Source: Crocinitomicaceae bacterium
GTDB lineage: Bacteria; Bacteroidota; Bacteroidia; Flavobacteriales_D; Crocinitomicaceae
Direction of reading: 5' to 3'
Length of the DNA stretch: 8,164 nucleotides
Assembly (NCBI GenBank): GCA_013215515.1
Contig: JABSPC010000019.1
Span: 1 to 8,164, forward strand
In this document: positions 1-7,103 of the stretch, in pieces
How the letters are laid out: each line of letters starts with the position of its first letter
Numbering within the stretch: position 1 is the first letter of the stretch
Translations under genes and position numbers: made by a program
Notes under the pieces: generated by a model
Told to the model about the DNA's origin: nothing
Databases searched by the model: none
The model's input: only the letters and a program-made list of their open reading frames with translations

Positions 1-424
1 CATAAGGTCTCATTTCAACAAAAGCACGTGCAAAGTCCTCTTTCGAAGGCCACGGATAAACAACAACTTCAGGTAAATTCAAAGTATCCCTTTGGAGCAT
101 TTGAATAATTGAATACCGATTGTCTTCCAATGAGTCAGGAACGATAAACGTTGAAGTTTTATAGCCGAAGTAAGTGAAGTACAAAGTGTCCCCAGGATAG
201 ACTACTGTTGAAAAATAACCGTAATAATCAGCTATTACACCTGTTCGAACCGTCTTGTCAAAAACAGTGGTATAAGGCATTGTCTCTAAATCTTCTTCAT
301 TAATTACCACTCCTGATAACTGAATTAGATTTGAGTCCAAATAAATAGTATCAGCCTCCTGAGCCATCCCCATCAAAGGAGCAAGAGCGAACAAAAAGAT
401 TAATGCGTTTTTCAATATTTTCAT
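1..424 (-). CDS. Secreted carboxypeptidase-regulatory-like domain protein (partial, 3' end missing)
   Basis: The frame opens with ATG at 424-422 and stays open for 141 codons to the window edge, so the C-terminus is missing. Residues 1-21 form a signal peptide (Lys3 and Lys5, then a hydrophobic stretch ending LMGMA before QEAD), so the product is exported. Residues about 35-112 look like a CarboxypepD_reg-like beta-sandwich: LSGVVINEEDLETMPYTTV, then GVIADYYGYFS, then YPGDTLYFTYFGYKT. Next comes LPEVVVYPWPSKEDFARAF (117-135), a stretch I recall from a conserved Bacteroidota family of roughly 230 residues whose role is unknown. The fold is that of TonB-receptor N-terminal domains, but nothing seen here suggests a receptor barrel. 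The gene lies downstream of the LRR remnant on the same strand, 128 nt away, and a weak promoter candidate sits just before it. The domain and export are well supported; the function is not known. Confidence 0.85.
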   Translation of the reverse strand, partial: MKILKNALIFLFALAPLMGMAQEADTIYLDSNLIQLSGVVINEEDLETMPYTTVFDKTVRTGVIADYYGYFSTVVYPGDTLYFTYFGYKTSTFIVPDSLEDNRYSIIQMLQRDTLNLPEVVVYPWPSKEDFARAFVEMRPY

Positions 425-446
425 TTAATATACTTCACAAGGGTAA

Positions 447-454
447 CTAATATA
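447..454 (-). promoter_or_regulatory. Weak -7 promoter candidate for the carboxypeptidase-regulatory-like gene
   Basis: On the minus strand this reads TATATTAG, one mismatch from the Bacteroidota -7 element TAnnTTTG. It ends 22 nt before the ATG at 424, which would give a very short leader. I could not find a convincing TTTG at the -33 position, so this is only a candidate. Confidence 0.25.
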
Positions 455-552
455 ATCAATTCAGCAAAAAGAATTTGATTTCTTTAACATAAACAACGTT
501 CATACCAATGTTTAATTACAAGGTCTTGCCAATAATTTCTCCTCTTTATTTT

Positions 553-993
553 TCATTCAAGAACGAATACCTTTTCCACAGTTCCATCTGAGTACATATA
601 AATGAGAGGTTTATTGGATGTAAACGAAGTCGCTCTCCCCATTAAGTCAACTATTTGCACAAATTGTTTTGGAGATGTATTCAACTCTGCAACTCCCACA
701 CTGGCGCAGGCTGTACTTAAAGACGTTTGCGGGTCAATAAAAATCCAAGCAGAGGTAAACAATGACATGTCATCCACTTCAATACAAGTTAATGGTAGGC
801 AAATCGTGGCATTTAAAGAGTATACAACACTAATGTTCGAGGTAGTAACAAAGTCATCATTCGGTATACCATTCCTCATTCCATTTCCTTCAAGGAAGAT
901 TTCAAAGTTATCATCAGGAATGTAAGTTTGTTGCGAGTAACAATTCAACGCTAAAACTGTAAAATTTGAAAATAGTAATTTAATAATTGCCAA
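553..993 (-). pseudogene. Shrunken leucine-rich-repeat protein with T9SS C-terminal sorting signal (internally deleted, possibly decaying)
   Basis: The frame is open for 146 codons and ends with TGA at 555-553. Residues 1-21 are signal-peptide-like (IIKLLF, then VLALNCYSQ). Residues 22-60 (TYIPDDNFEIFLEGNGM, then GIPNDDFVTTSNIS, then SL) match the N-terminal cap of Bacteroidota secreted LRR proteins. Residues 67-96 (LTCIEVDD ... IDPQTSLSTAC) match the cap that normally follows the last repeat. The repeats expected between them are absent, which puts the junction near residues 61-68 (about nt 790-813). Residues 98-146 carry a T9SS type A-like sorting tail: IVDLMGR, then NKPLIYMYSDGTVEKVFVLE. 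The only available start is TTG at 993, with an in-frame TAA two codons upstream and no promoter or ribosome site found, so the original ATG may be lost. It could still be a small secreted protein, because no stop or frameshift interrupts it. Family assignment is confident; the pseudogene call is inference. Confidence 0.6.
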
Positions 994-1321
994 TATTTAT
1001 TCCGATGTATAGTAGCCTTTAGGGATAATAACACCTCCTTAACCACATGTAAATCAAGGCTTAAAGACAATCCTTTGCTCGAACAATAAATCAATTATAA
1101 TTCTCTATCTATTCTCCGGTATGTATGGCTGATTCACTGGTTATTTGAGCCGTCGCTATGATCTGGGAGCCCTTCGTCTTTTTCTGAAAGTTACTTTCTA
1201 TAATTCTTTCAGGAAATAGAATTATTAGCCCTCTACTTTGATCATTATACAACATCCTTCAACTGACATTTGATCTTCATTTATAATCAAAAAAAGTAGC
1301 TAAAACTCAATATATTATGCG
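994..1321. other. Noncoding divergent spacer between the minus-strand secreted genes and guaB
   Basis: This stretch of about 328 bases separates minus-strand genes from the plus-strand block. No convincing coding frame, tRNA or known riboswitch was recognised on either strand. It holds a hairpin at 1180-1216 and a direct repeat TTTGATC at 1237-1243 and 1269-1275. A less AT-rich patch at about 1116-1175 has short complementary arms (GGCT 1127-1130 with AGCC 1148-1151; CCGGT 1116-1120 with ACTGG 1136-1140). These could belong to a small RNA or be debris from a lost gene. The right end leads into the guaB promoter. Confidence 0.6.
1180..1216. repeat. Inverted repeat able to form an 11-bp hairpin
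   Basis: Positions 1180-1190 pair with 1206-1216 (core CTGAAAG against CTTTCAG, extended by one G-U and three A-U pairs), leaving a 15-nt loop. GAAAG at 1186-1190 can instead pair with CTTTC at 1194-1198 across a 3-nt loop, so two exclusive folds exist. There is no clean U-tract right after the stem on either strand, so it is a poor intrinsic terminator. Its role is unknown. Confidence 0.45.
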
Positions 1322-1329
1322 TACTTTTG
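1322..1329 (+). promoter_or_regulatory. Bacteroidota-type -7 promoter element for guaB
   Basis: TACTTTTG is an exact match to TAnnTTTG. Transcription would begin near 1336, giving a leader of about 26 nt before the ATG at 1362. The -33 region around 1297-1302 has no clear TTTG, so the upstream element is weak. The placement argues that the in-frame ATG at 1317 lies inside the promoter and is not the start. Confidence 0.5.
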
Positions 1330-1361
1330 CAAGAATTTTTTTTCTAAAAATAGGTTCAAAT

Positions 1362-2834
1362 ATGGCACTCTCAAACATCTCCGAAATCAAAGAAGGTTTA
1401 ACCTACGACGATGTACTACTCGTTCCAGCTTTTTCAGAAGTTCTTCCGAACCAAGTAGAATTAAAAAGTAAACTCACAAGAAACATAGAAGTAACGTCTC
1501 CAATTATTTCTGCAGCAATGGATACAGTAACTGAATCCAGCCTTGCGATTGCAATTGCACAACAGGGTGGGATTGGCGTTATTCACAAAAACATGTCGAT
1601 TGAACAACAGGCCCTTCAAGTAAGAAAAGTGAAGCGCTCTGAAAGTGGAATGATCCTCGACCCTGTTACATTGGCTGAAAATGCAGTTGTTGCAGATGCA
1701 TTGCGAATAATGGAGGAGAATAAAATTGGTGGTATCCCTGTTATAGACAAAGATGGAACTCTAAAAGGTATCGTAACGAACCGTGACTTGAGATTTGAAA
1801 AAAATCTAACACGACCTATCATTGAAGTAATGACTTCTGAAAACATTATTACAACAGTTGAGAATACAAGCCTTACTACTGCTGAATCCATATTACAGAA
1901 AAACAAAATTGAAAAATTACCTGTGATTGACGACGACTATAAATTGATCGGACTTATCACATTTAGAGATATTATAAAGGTAAAGGAGCATCCTAATTCT
2001 TGTAAAGACACTTACGGTAGATTAAGAGTGGCTGCGGCAGTAGGGGTTACAAACGATACTATGGAAAGAGTTGATGCATTGGTTGAGGCTAGTGTTGATG
2101 CAATAGTAATGGATACAGCTCATGGACACACTGCAACATTCGGTGCAAAGTTGAGAGAATTAAAAGCCAAATATCCAGATATAGATGTAATTGCTGGAAA
2201 TATTGCAACTCCTGAAGCTGCACTCTTTTTAGTTGAAGCTGGAGCAGATGCAGTTAAAGTTGGTATTGGACCTGGTTCGATATGTACAACTCGTATTATC
2301 GCTGGTGTTGGTGTACCTCAGTTGTCTGCTGTCAGTGATGTCGCAATAGCATTAGAGGGAACAGGTGTTCCAGTTATCGCCGATGGAGGAATTAGATATA
2401 CTGGAGATATTGTTAAAGCAATTGCCGCAGGAGCAGATACTGTAATGGTTGGTTCAATGTTCGCTGGAGTTGAAGAATCACCAGGAGAAACGATTATTTT
2501 CCAAGGAAGAAAATTCAAAACATATCGAGGAATGGGATCTATCGAAGCAATGCAAAAAGGATCCAAAGACAGATACTTTCAAGCAGACGAAAATGATGAT
2601 AAGAAATTAGTTCCTGAAGGAATCTCTGGACGTGTACCGTTCAAAGGGAGGTTAGACGAAGTAATGTATCAAATCACCGGTGGACTTAGATCTGGAATGG
2701 GATACTGTGGCGCTGCAAACATCAATACCTTAAAGGGATCAAAATTTGTAAGAATTACAAGCGCTGGAGTCCTTGAAAGTCATCCACATGACGTTACGAT
2801 AACAAGAGAAGCACCAAATTACAGCATAAAATAA
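1362..2834 (+). CDS. guaB: Inosine-5'-monophosphate dehydrogenase
   Basis: This is a cytoplasmic, NAD-dependent enzyme that oxidises IMP to XMP, the committed step to guanine nucleotides. The 490 residues from this ATG match the usual bacterial length and begin [20 protein letters not shown], typical of the family. The TIM barrel is split by two CBS domains at about 97-145 and 155-206. Visible key sites are the catalytic cysteine loop [10 protein letters not shown] (Cys308, Thr310), Asp251 in MDTAHGH, the phosphate-binding DGGIR (341-345) and GSMFAG (364-369), YRGMGS (388-393), and the flap dyad Arg404-Tyr405 in KDRYFQ. The spacing Cys308 to Arg404 agrees with E. coli IMPDH. An in-frame ATG at 1317 would add 15 residues but overlaps the promoter. 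Nothing is missing, so the enzyme should be active. It stands alone, 65 nt before the next gene, which has its own promoter candidate. Confidence 0.98.
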   Translation: MALSNISEIKEGLTYDDVLLVPAFSEVLPNQVELKSKLTRNIEVTSPIISAAMDTVTESSLAIAIAQQGGIGVIHKNMSIEQQALQVRKVKRSESGMILDPVTLAENAVVADALRIMEENKIGGIPVIDKDGTLKGIVTNRDLRFEKNLTRPIIEVMTSENIITTVENTSLTTAESILQKNKIEKLPVIDDDYKLIGLITFRDIIKVKEHPNSCKDTYGRLRVAAAVGVTNDTMERVDALVEASVDAIVMDTAHGHTATFGAKLRELKAKYPDIDVIAGNIATPEAALFLVEAGADAVKVGIGPGSICTTRIIAGVGVPQLSAVSDVAIALEGTGVPVIADGGIRYTGDIVKAIAAGADTVMVGSMFAGVEESPGETIIFQGRKFKTYRGMGSIEAMQKGSKDRYFQADENDDKKLVPEGISGRVPFKGRLDEVMYQITGGLRSGMGYCGAANINTLKGSKFVRITSAGVLESHPHDVTITREAPNYSIK

Positions 2835-2867
2835 ATTCAAACCAAACGTTAATAGGACTTAAGACGT

Positions 2868-2875
2868 TATATTTG
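2868..2875 (+). promoter_or_regulatory. Bacteroidota-type -7 promoter element for the isomerase/surA operon
   Basis: TATATTTG exactly matches TAnnTTTG. The expected transcription start near 2882 lies about 18 nt before the ATG at 2900. A GTTA at about 2849-2852 is the only weak candidate for the -33 element. The TTG at 2873 that would extend the downstream frame by nine codons is part of this element, so it is unlikely to start translation. Confidence 0.5.
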
Positions 2876-2899
2876 GCAGTCCATAATTTAAAATACACT

Positions 2900-4861
2900 A
2901 TGAATAAATTTATTGTTTTAGCAATCACCTTGGTTTTAGGATCATCAACGTTTAGTCAAGAAGATCCAGTTATCATGACAATTGACGATAAGGAAATCAC
3001 GAAAACTGAATTTCTTCAGATCTATTTAAAGAACAACAACGACCCTAAGTATGATAAACAATCGCTTGATGAATACGTTGAATTGTTTACCAAATTTAAA
3101 CTCAAAGTAGCTGAGGCAGAAAATTTAGGCTACGGTACTATTCCAAAACTAGTAAAGGAATTAAGAGGCTACACGAAACAATTGGCACTACCCTATTTGG
3201 TAGACTCATTGAAAACAGAGGCTTTAGTTAAAGAAGCTTACTATAGAACTGCAAATGAAGTTCGTGCTTCTCACATTTTAATAAAAGTAAATCCTAAAGC
3301 TTCGCCTAAGGATACTATTGGAGCTTGGAACCAAATCATGCAACTCAAAAGAAAAATCGAAGGAGGTGAAGATTTTGCTACTGTAGCTAAAACTTCTTCT
3401 CAAGATCCATCTGCAGCGAACAATTCAGGTGACCTTGGATACTTTACTGCATTCCAAATGGTTTACCAATTTGAAGATAAAGCGTACAAAACTGAAGTAG
3501 GAAAGGTTTCTATGCCATTTAGAACTCGCTTCGGATACCACATATTAAAAGTAGACGATAAGCGTGCTGCACGTGGTAGCATTGAAACTGCACACATTAT
3601 GGTTTCAGCAAGAGAATCTGACGGTCCAGAGGTAATGGATGATACTCGTAATAAAATCAACGAAATTTATGACTTACTCAACAATGGAGGAAACTTTGAA
3701 GAGTTGGTAAAGAAATTTTCTGATGATCCTTCTTCTGTTGATAAACAAGGAAAGCTTCCAGCATTCGGAACTGGATCGACAACGCGTATGGTTCCTGCTT
3801 TTGAAGATGCTGCATTTGCCTTGGAAAATGATGGTGATTTCAGTAAACCGGTTAAAACAGCTTACGGTTTTCACATTGTAAAACGTTTAAAATGGAGTCC
3901 TGTACCTAAATTTGATAAGTTAGAAGATAACTTATCGTCTCGAGTAGCTAAAGATGAACGTTCTAAACAAACTCAAAACTCATTCGTTTCGAAATTGAAA
4001 GTTGAGTATAAATACAAAAGTAAAGCTAAAAAAGGCTTAAAGTGGTTCTACGAAAATTTAGATTCTACTTATTTCCAAGGTAAATTTAGCGCTGATCAAG
4101 TGACTAAGAATAAGCCTCTTTTCAAATTGGATAAAAAGAAATTTACTTCTAAAGAGTTTGCTGAGTTTCTAGCAAGCAGTCATAGAGGAATTCGCCAAAA
4201 CGGTTCTATGAATGTTCTGGTTGACAATCAATATAAGATTTGGGAAAAGAATGCAATCTTAGACTACGAAGAATCAAAACTTACTGGAAAGTATCCTGCT
4301 TATAAAGCTTTAGTTACCGAATACCATGATGGAATCTTATTGTATGAGGTAATGTCTGATTTGGTTTGGAACAAGGCGATGAAAGATACAACTGGTTTAA
4401 AAGAATTCCATGCTGGACACAAAGGAGATTACATTTGGGGAACACGTTTAAATTCGGACATATTCGAATGCTATACTGCTGAAGCTGCAAAAACAGTTTT
4501 TAGTTTATTGACTTCAGAAGGAGCTGATACACTTGAAGTAGTTCAAGTTGTTGGTCTTGTGAATGGAGAAAGTGAATTGAATGTTCGTCACAGAAATTCA
4601 AAATTTGACACTTCTAAAACGCGTTACTTAAAAGAGCAAAATTTAGGCATGGGAGTTAATGAAGTTTACGAATACGACGGTAAATTCTACGTTATTCGAG
4701 TTGATGAAATTCTTGAGCCTTCAGAAAAAGAATTCGGAGAAGCTAAAGGTGCAATAACTTCTGACTACCAAAACTATCTTGAACAAGAATGGTTGAAGGA
4801 ATTAAGAAAAAAACATACTGTTAACATCAATAAAGAGGCACTATACTCAATTGGTGAATAG
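2900..4861 (+). CDS. Periplasmic peptidyl-prolyl cis-trans isomerase with two parvulin domains (SurA/PpiD-like)
   Basis: A 653-residue exported folding factor. Residues 1-19 are a signal peptide (MNKFIVLAITLVLGSSTFS) before QEDP. Residues about 23-115 resemble the SurA N-terminal chaperone region, beginning VIMTIDDKEITKTEFLQIY. Parvulin domain 1 spans about 122-218 (ASHILIKV, GDLGYF, FGYHILKV). Parvulin domain 2 spans about 226-330 (TAHIMVSA, MVPAFEDAAF, YGFHIVKRL). The roughly 320 residues that follow show no parvulin signature; they may repeat the helical chaperone plan and end in ELRKKHTVNINKE. Family members catalyse proline isomerisation and assist outer-membrane protein folding; the clients here are unknown. 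The start was set at ATG 2900 because the signal peptide begins there and the upstream TTG lies in the promoter. It is first gene of a three-gene set, overlapping the next by 8 nt. Isomerase family is sure; a specific symbol is not justified. Confidence 0.93.
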   Translation: MNKFIVLAITLVLGSSTFSQEDPVIMTIDDKEITKTEFLQIYLKNNNDPKYDKQSLDEYVELFTKFKLKVAEAENLGYGTIPKLVKELRGYTKQLALPYLVDSLKTEALVKEAYYRTANEVRASHILIKVNPKASPKDTIGAWNQIMQLKRKIEGGEDFATVAKTSSQDPSAANNSGDLGYFTAFQMVYQFEDKAYKTEVGKVSMPFRTRFGYHILKVDDKRAARGSIETAHIMVSARESDGPEVMDDTRNKINEIYDLLNNGGNFEELVKKFSDDPSSVDKQGKLPAFGTGSTTRMVPAFEDAAFALENDGDFSKPVKTAYGFHIVKRLKWSPVPKFDKLEDNLSSRVAKDERSKQTQNSFVSKLKVEYKYKSKAKKGLKWFYENLDSTYFQGKFSADQVTKNKPLFKLDKKKFTSKEFAEFLASSHRGIRQNGSMNVLVDNQYKIWEKNAILDYEESKLTGKYPAYKALVTEYHDGILLYEVMSDLVWNKAMKDTTGLKEFHAGHKGDYIWGTRLNSDIFECYTAEAAKTVFSLLTSEGADTLEVVQVVGLVNGESELNVRHRNSKFDTSKTRYLKEQNLGMGVNEVYEYDGKFYVIRVDEILEPSEKEFGEAKGAITSDYQNYLEQEWLKELRKKHTVNINKEALYSIGE

Positions 4862-5711
4862 ACAAACAAAATATCTATTTCAGGCTGGCATTTTTGTCGG
4901 CCTGTTTTGTTTTCTAACGGCCTGTGCTGAGGAGGGCAAGGTGGTTGCTCGCGTTGGAGAATCTGAATTAACTGAATCGGATGCTCTAGTATTGATGAAA
5001 CACCTGGGCTACGACTCAAAAGACAAAGAACAGTACCGTGAGTTTATCCATGAATGGTGCGATAACGAAATTTTTAGTCAAGAACTTAAAGAAACTGATC
5101 CAAATAAATGGAAACTCGTTCAATTGAGATCCCAAATGGATCAAGGCGATTTGGCTAAATTTTATTTAGAAGAAATTAAAATCAGGGAATCTCTTGACAC
5201 AATTGTCAGCATTGAAGAATCTCAAGCCTATTACGACTCTCATAAGGATGAATTCATTTTAAACGACTATATCGTTAAGGCTTTATATCTTAAAATACCA
5301 AAAGATCTTGATTTTAAATCAGAAGAGGTTCACATCAATTACCTGTTAAAAAATGATAAAGACCTCGCCGAAATAAATTCTTATGCTAAACTTTATGCGG
5401 AGAACTATTATTTCGATGATTCTGTTTGGGCTTACTTCGATAAAATAACTGAAGATATTCCTCTAACAAAATACAATATCGATAATATCGTTTTGAACAG
5501 AACAAAGACGTACTTTTCTGATGAGGAACACTGGTATTTTTTAAATATCATTGATTATAAATTAAAAGATGAGGCTCCGCCCTTGGATTTCCTAAAAGAT
5601 CAAATCCATGGCATTATTGTTTCAAAGAGGTTGAACGACCTTCGAGAAAAAAGCGAGGCAAAATTGATTAAAGATTTAAAAAAGAAACATGAAGTCACTA
5701 TTTATAATTAG
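4854..5711 (+). CDS. SurA/PpiC-like lipoprotein lacking recognisable parvulin motifs
   Basis: The product of 285 residues starts with a lipoprotein signal: hydrophobic residues 11-22, then lipobox LTAC with Cys24, so it should be lipid-anchored in the envelope. Residues 29-48 (KVVARVGESELTESDALVLM) match the N-terminal strand-and-helix motif of SurA-type proteins, and a helical region follows to about residue 105. Where a parvulin domain should start, about 124-133 (YIVKALYLKI), the His of HILI is absent. No GGDLG or GYHI motif follows, so isomerase activity is doubtful. The C-terminus [15 protein letters not shown] parallels the end of the upstream isomerase. GTG at 4854 was chosen over the adjacent TTG at 4851; neither has a clear ribosome site, and either start lies inside the upstream stop region, implying coupled translation. 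It probably acts as a chaperone or partner beside its two neighbours. That role is inferred from position and fold only. Confidence 0.82.
   Translation: MNRQTKYLFQAGIFVGLFCFLTACAEEGKVVARVGESELTESDALVLMKHLGYDSKDKEQYREFIHEWCDNEIFSQELKETDPNKWKLVQLRSQMDQGDLAKFYLEEIKIRESLDTIVSIEESQAYYDSHKDEFILNDYIVKALYLKIPKDLDFKSEEVHINYLLKNDKDLAEINSYAKLYAENYYFDDSVWAYFDKITEDIPLTKYNIDNIVLNRTKTYFSDEEHWYFLNIIDYKLKDEAPPLDFLKDQIHGIIVSKRLNDLREKSEAKLIKDLKKKHEVTIYN
5678..5684 (+). other. A AAA AAG slippery-type heptamer at the lipoprotein/surA junction
   Basis: In the lipoprotein frame the codons are TTA AAA AAG, so the heptamer is phased as X XXY YYZ, as in E. coli dnaX. A -1 slip would read GAA ACA TGA and stop at 5690-5692, overlapping the surA ATG at 5689 as ATGA. 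No stimulating hairpin lies at the usual distance. In an AT-rich gene coding Lys-Lys it may be chance. Confidence 0.3.
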
Positions 5712-7035
5712 CACAGTAATGATGTTGAGCTTTACATCTAATGCTCAGCAAACTATCGACAAAATTGTTGCACAAATCGGAGACTACATTATCCTACTTT
5801 CTGACATTCAGGGGCAAAAAATTCAAGCAATGCAGGCTGAAGTAGAAATAACTCCAGAAATGGATTGCCAGATTCTTGAAGAATTGATGTTTCAAAAATT
5901 ATTATTGAATCAAGCAGCACTAGATAGTATTGTTATATCTGATGAACAAGTTGATGCTGAAATGGAACAAAGAATTAGGGTTATTGAAGCCCAAATAGGT
6001 GGGCGACAAAAACTTGAAGCTTTTTATGGAAAGACAATTGGTGAAATTAAGCGTGAATTTAGAACTGTGATTAAAGATCAATTGCTTTCTCAAGAAATGG
6101 AACGTACGATCACGGCAAGTGTTTCGGTGACCCCAAGAGAAGTTCAGCGATTTTATGAAACGATTCCATATGATAGTATTCCCTTGATTAGTTCTCAATT
6201 GAGCTTTCAACAAATTGTTCACTATCCAGAAATCACGTCCGTTGACAAAGAAAGAGCGCGAGCTAAACTGGCTAAGATCAGAGCAGGTATCGTCGATAAA
6301 GGGAAAACCTTCTCTACTCAAGCGAGACTATATTCTATGGATCCGGGAAGCGCGAAGGACGGAGGAAAGATCGAAGCATCTCGGGGAATGATGGTACCTC
6401 CATTTGAAGCAGCCGTATTCAATTTAAAAAAGAACGAAGTGTCAGATGTTTTCGAGTCTGCATATGGATATCACATTGTTAAACTATTAGATAGAAAAGG
6501 TGACGATTATACCTGTCAGCATATTTTGATCGTAGCTGAGTTTGATCCAAGTGCAATCACAACTTCAGCGTTAAAAATGGACTCTTGCTACAAACAAATA
6601 ATGAGTGGTAAAATTACTTGGGAACAAGGGGTATTGCTTTTCTCAAACGATGAAGCAACAAAAAAGAACAATGGAATTATCACTAACCCGATCTCTGGAG
6701 ATCAAATGTGGAGTATGGAAGATTTGAACCAAGTTGATAGACAGATTTACTTATTAACGAATTCAATGGAACCAAATGACATTTCTGAGGCTACACTTTA
6801 TACGAATATGGTTGAGCGTAAAGAGGGTGTTCGTTTAGTTCGTTTGATGAAACGGACTTCTCCGCACCGAGCGAATCTTAAAGAGGACTACGCCTTGATA
6901 AAGAGAGCAGCGGAAAATGATAAAAAGCAAAAAATGATAGCGAATTGGACGCAAAGTAAAATTGGAAATGCCTATGTCCGATTGGATGAGGAATTTAAAT
7001 CTTGCGCCTTCGTTAACAAATGGGTTCAACTATAA
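5689..7035 (+). CDS. surA: Periplasmic chaperone and peptidyl-prolyl isomerase SurA
   Basis: A 448-residue exported protein of normal SurA length that helps unfolded outer-membrane proteins reach the BAM complex. Signal peptide residues 1-19 end in SNA before QQ. The SurA N-terminal chaperone region spans about 22-160 and starts [20 protein letters not shown]. Parvulin domain 1 is about 170-268 ([34 protein letters not shown]). A second, weaker parvulin-like domain begins [10 protein letters not shown] (276-285) and runs to about 390 ([10 protein letters not shown]), followed by a C-terminal helix and strand to 448. In domain 1 the usual GGDLGW is GGKIEA, so activity there may be reduced. ATG 5689 overlaps the lipoprotein gene by 23 nt, pointing to translational coupling. 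An 8-bp stem with one G-U pair (5723-5730 with 5743-5750) lies in the signal-peptide codons and could tune initiation. The whole layout fits Bacteroidota SurA; the symbol is by family. Confidence 0.9.
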   Translation: MKSLFIISTVMMLSFTSNAQQTIDKIVAQIGDYIILLSDIQGQKIQAMQAEVEITPEMDCQILEELMFQKLLLNQAALDSIVISDEQVDAEMEQRIRVIEAQIGGRQKLEAFYGKTIGEIKREFRTVIKDQLLSQEMERTITASVSVTPREVQRFYETIPYDSIPLISSQLSFQQIVHYPEITSVDKERARAKLAKIRAGIVDKGKTFSTQARLYSMDPGSAKDGGKIEASRGMMVPPFEAAVFNLKKNEVSDVFESAYGYHIVKLLDRKGDDYTCQHILIVAEFDPSAITTSALKMDSCYKQIMSGKITWEQGVLLFSNDEATKKNNGIITNPISGDQMWSMEDLNQVDRQIYLLTNSMEPNDISEATLYTNMVERKEGVRLVRLMKRTSPHRANLKEDYALIKRAAENDKKQKMIANWTQSKIGNAYVRLDEEFKSCAFVNKWVQL

Positions 7036-7046
7036 GATCAAGATTA

Positions 7047-7076
7047 TTTGAAAATTGTAGTAAAAGATTAACTTTA
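7047..7076 (+). promoter_or_regulatory. Candidate promoter for moxR
   Basis: TTTG at 7047-7050 is followed after 18 nt by TAACTTTA at 7069-7076, one mismatch from TAnnTTTG. This is the only promoter candidate in the window with both elements near the expected spacing. Transcription would begin near 7083, about 21 nt before the ATG at 7104. It would let moxR be expressed apart from the surA operon, although read-through is also possible since no terminator is visible. Confidence 0.42.
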
Positions 7077-7103
7077 AGAAAAGCACTAAAAACAATAGAT
7101 AGA

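Noticed and set aside
602..925. Plus-strand open frame of 107 codons
   Set aside because: It lies opposite the LRR/T9SS protein, has no signal peptide or recognisable domain, and the minus-strand reading has clear family motifs.
1030..1040. AACACCTCCTT, identical to the 3' end of Bacteroidota 16S rRNA, or read on the minus strand a perfect AAGGAGGTG ribosome site
   Set aside because: The flanks do not resemble 16S rRNA. On the minus strand no ATG follows at a suitable distance, and the frames beyond it are very short. The phylum also uses such sites little.
1111..1175. Possible tRNA or structured RNA in the less AT-rich patch
   Set aside because: The complementary arms are only 4-5 bp and compete with each other. 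There is no acceptor stem or T-loop pattern.
1317..1361. Upstream ATG giving a 505-residue IMP dehydrogenase
   Set aside because: The 15 extra residues are unlike the family, and the TAnnTTTG element at 1322-1329 lies inside them. The ATG at 1362 gives the standard 490 residues.
5920..6321. Minus-strand open frame of 133 codons inside surA
   Set aside because: It is the mirror of a strongly supported SurA coding region and shows no domain or start context of its own.
7020..7103. Upstream ATG giving a 345-residue MoxR
   Set aside because: The 28 extra residues overlap the surA end and the moxR promoter candidate and do not resemble MoxR N-termini.
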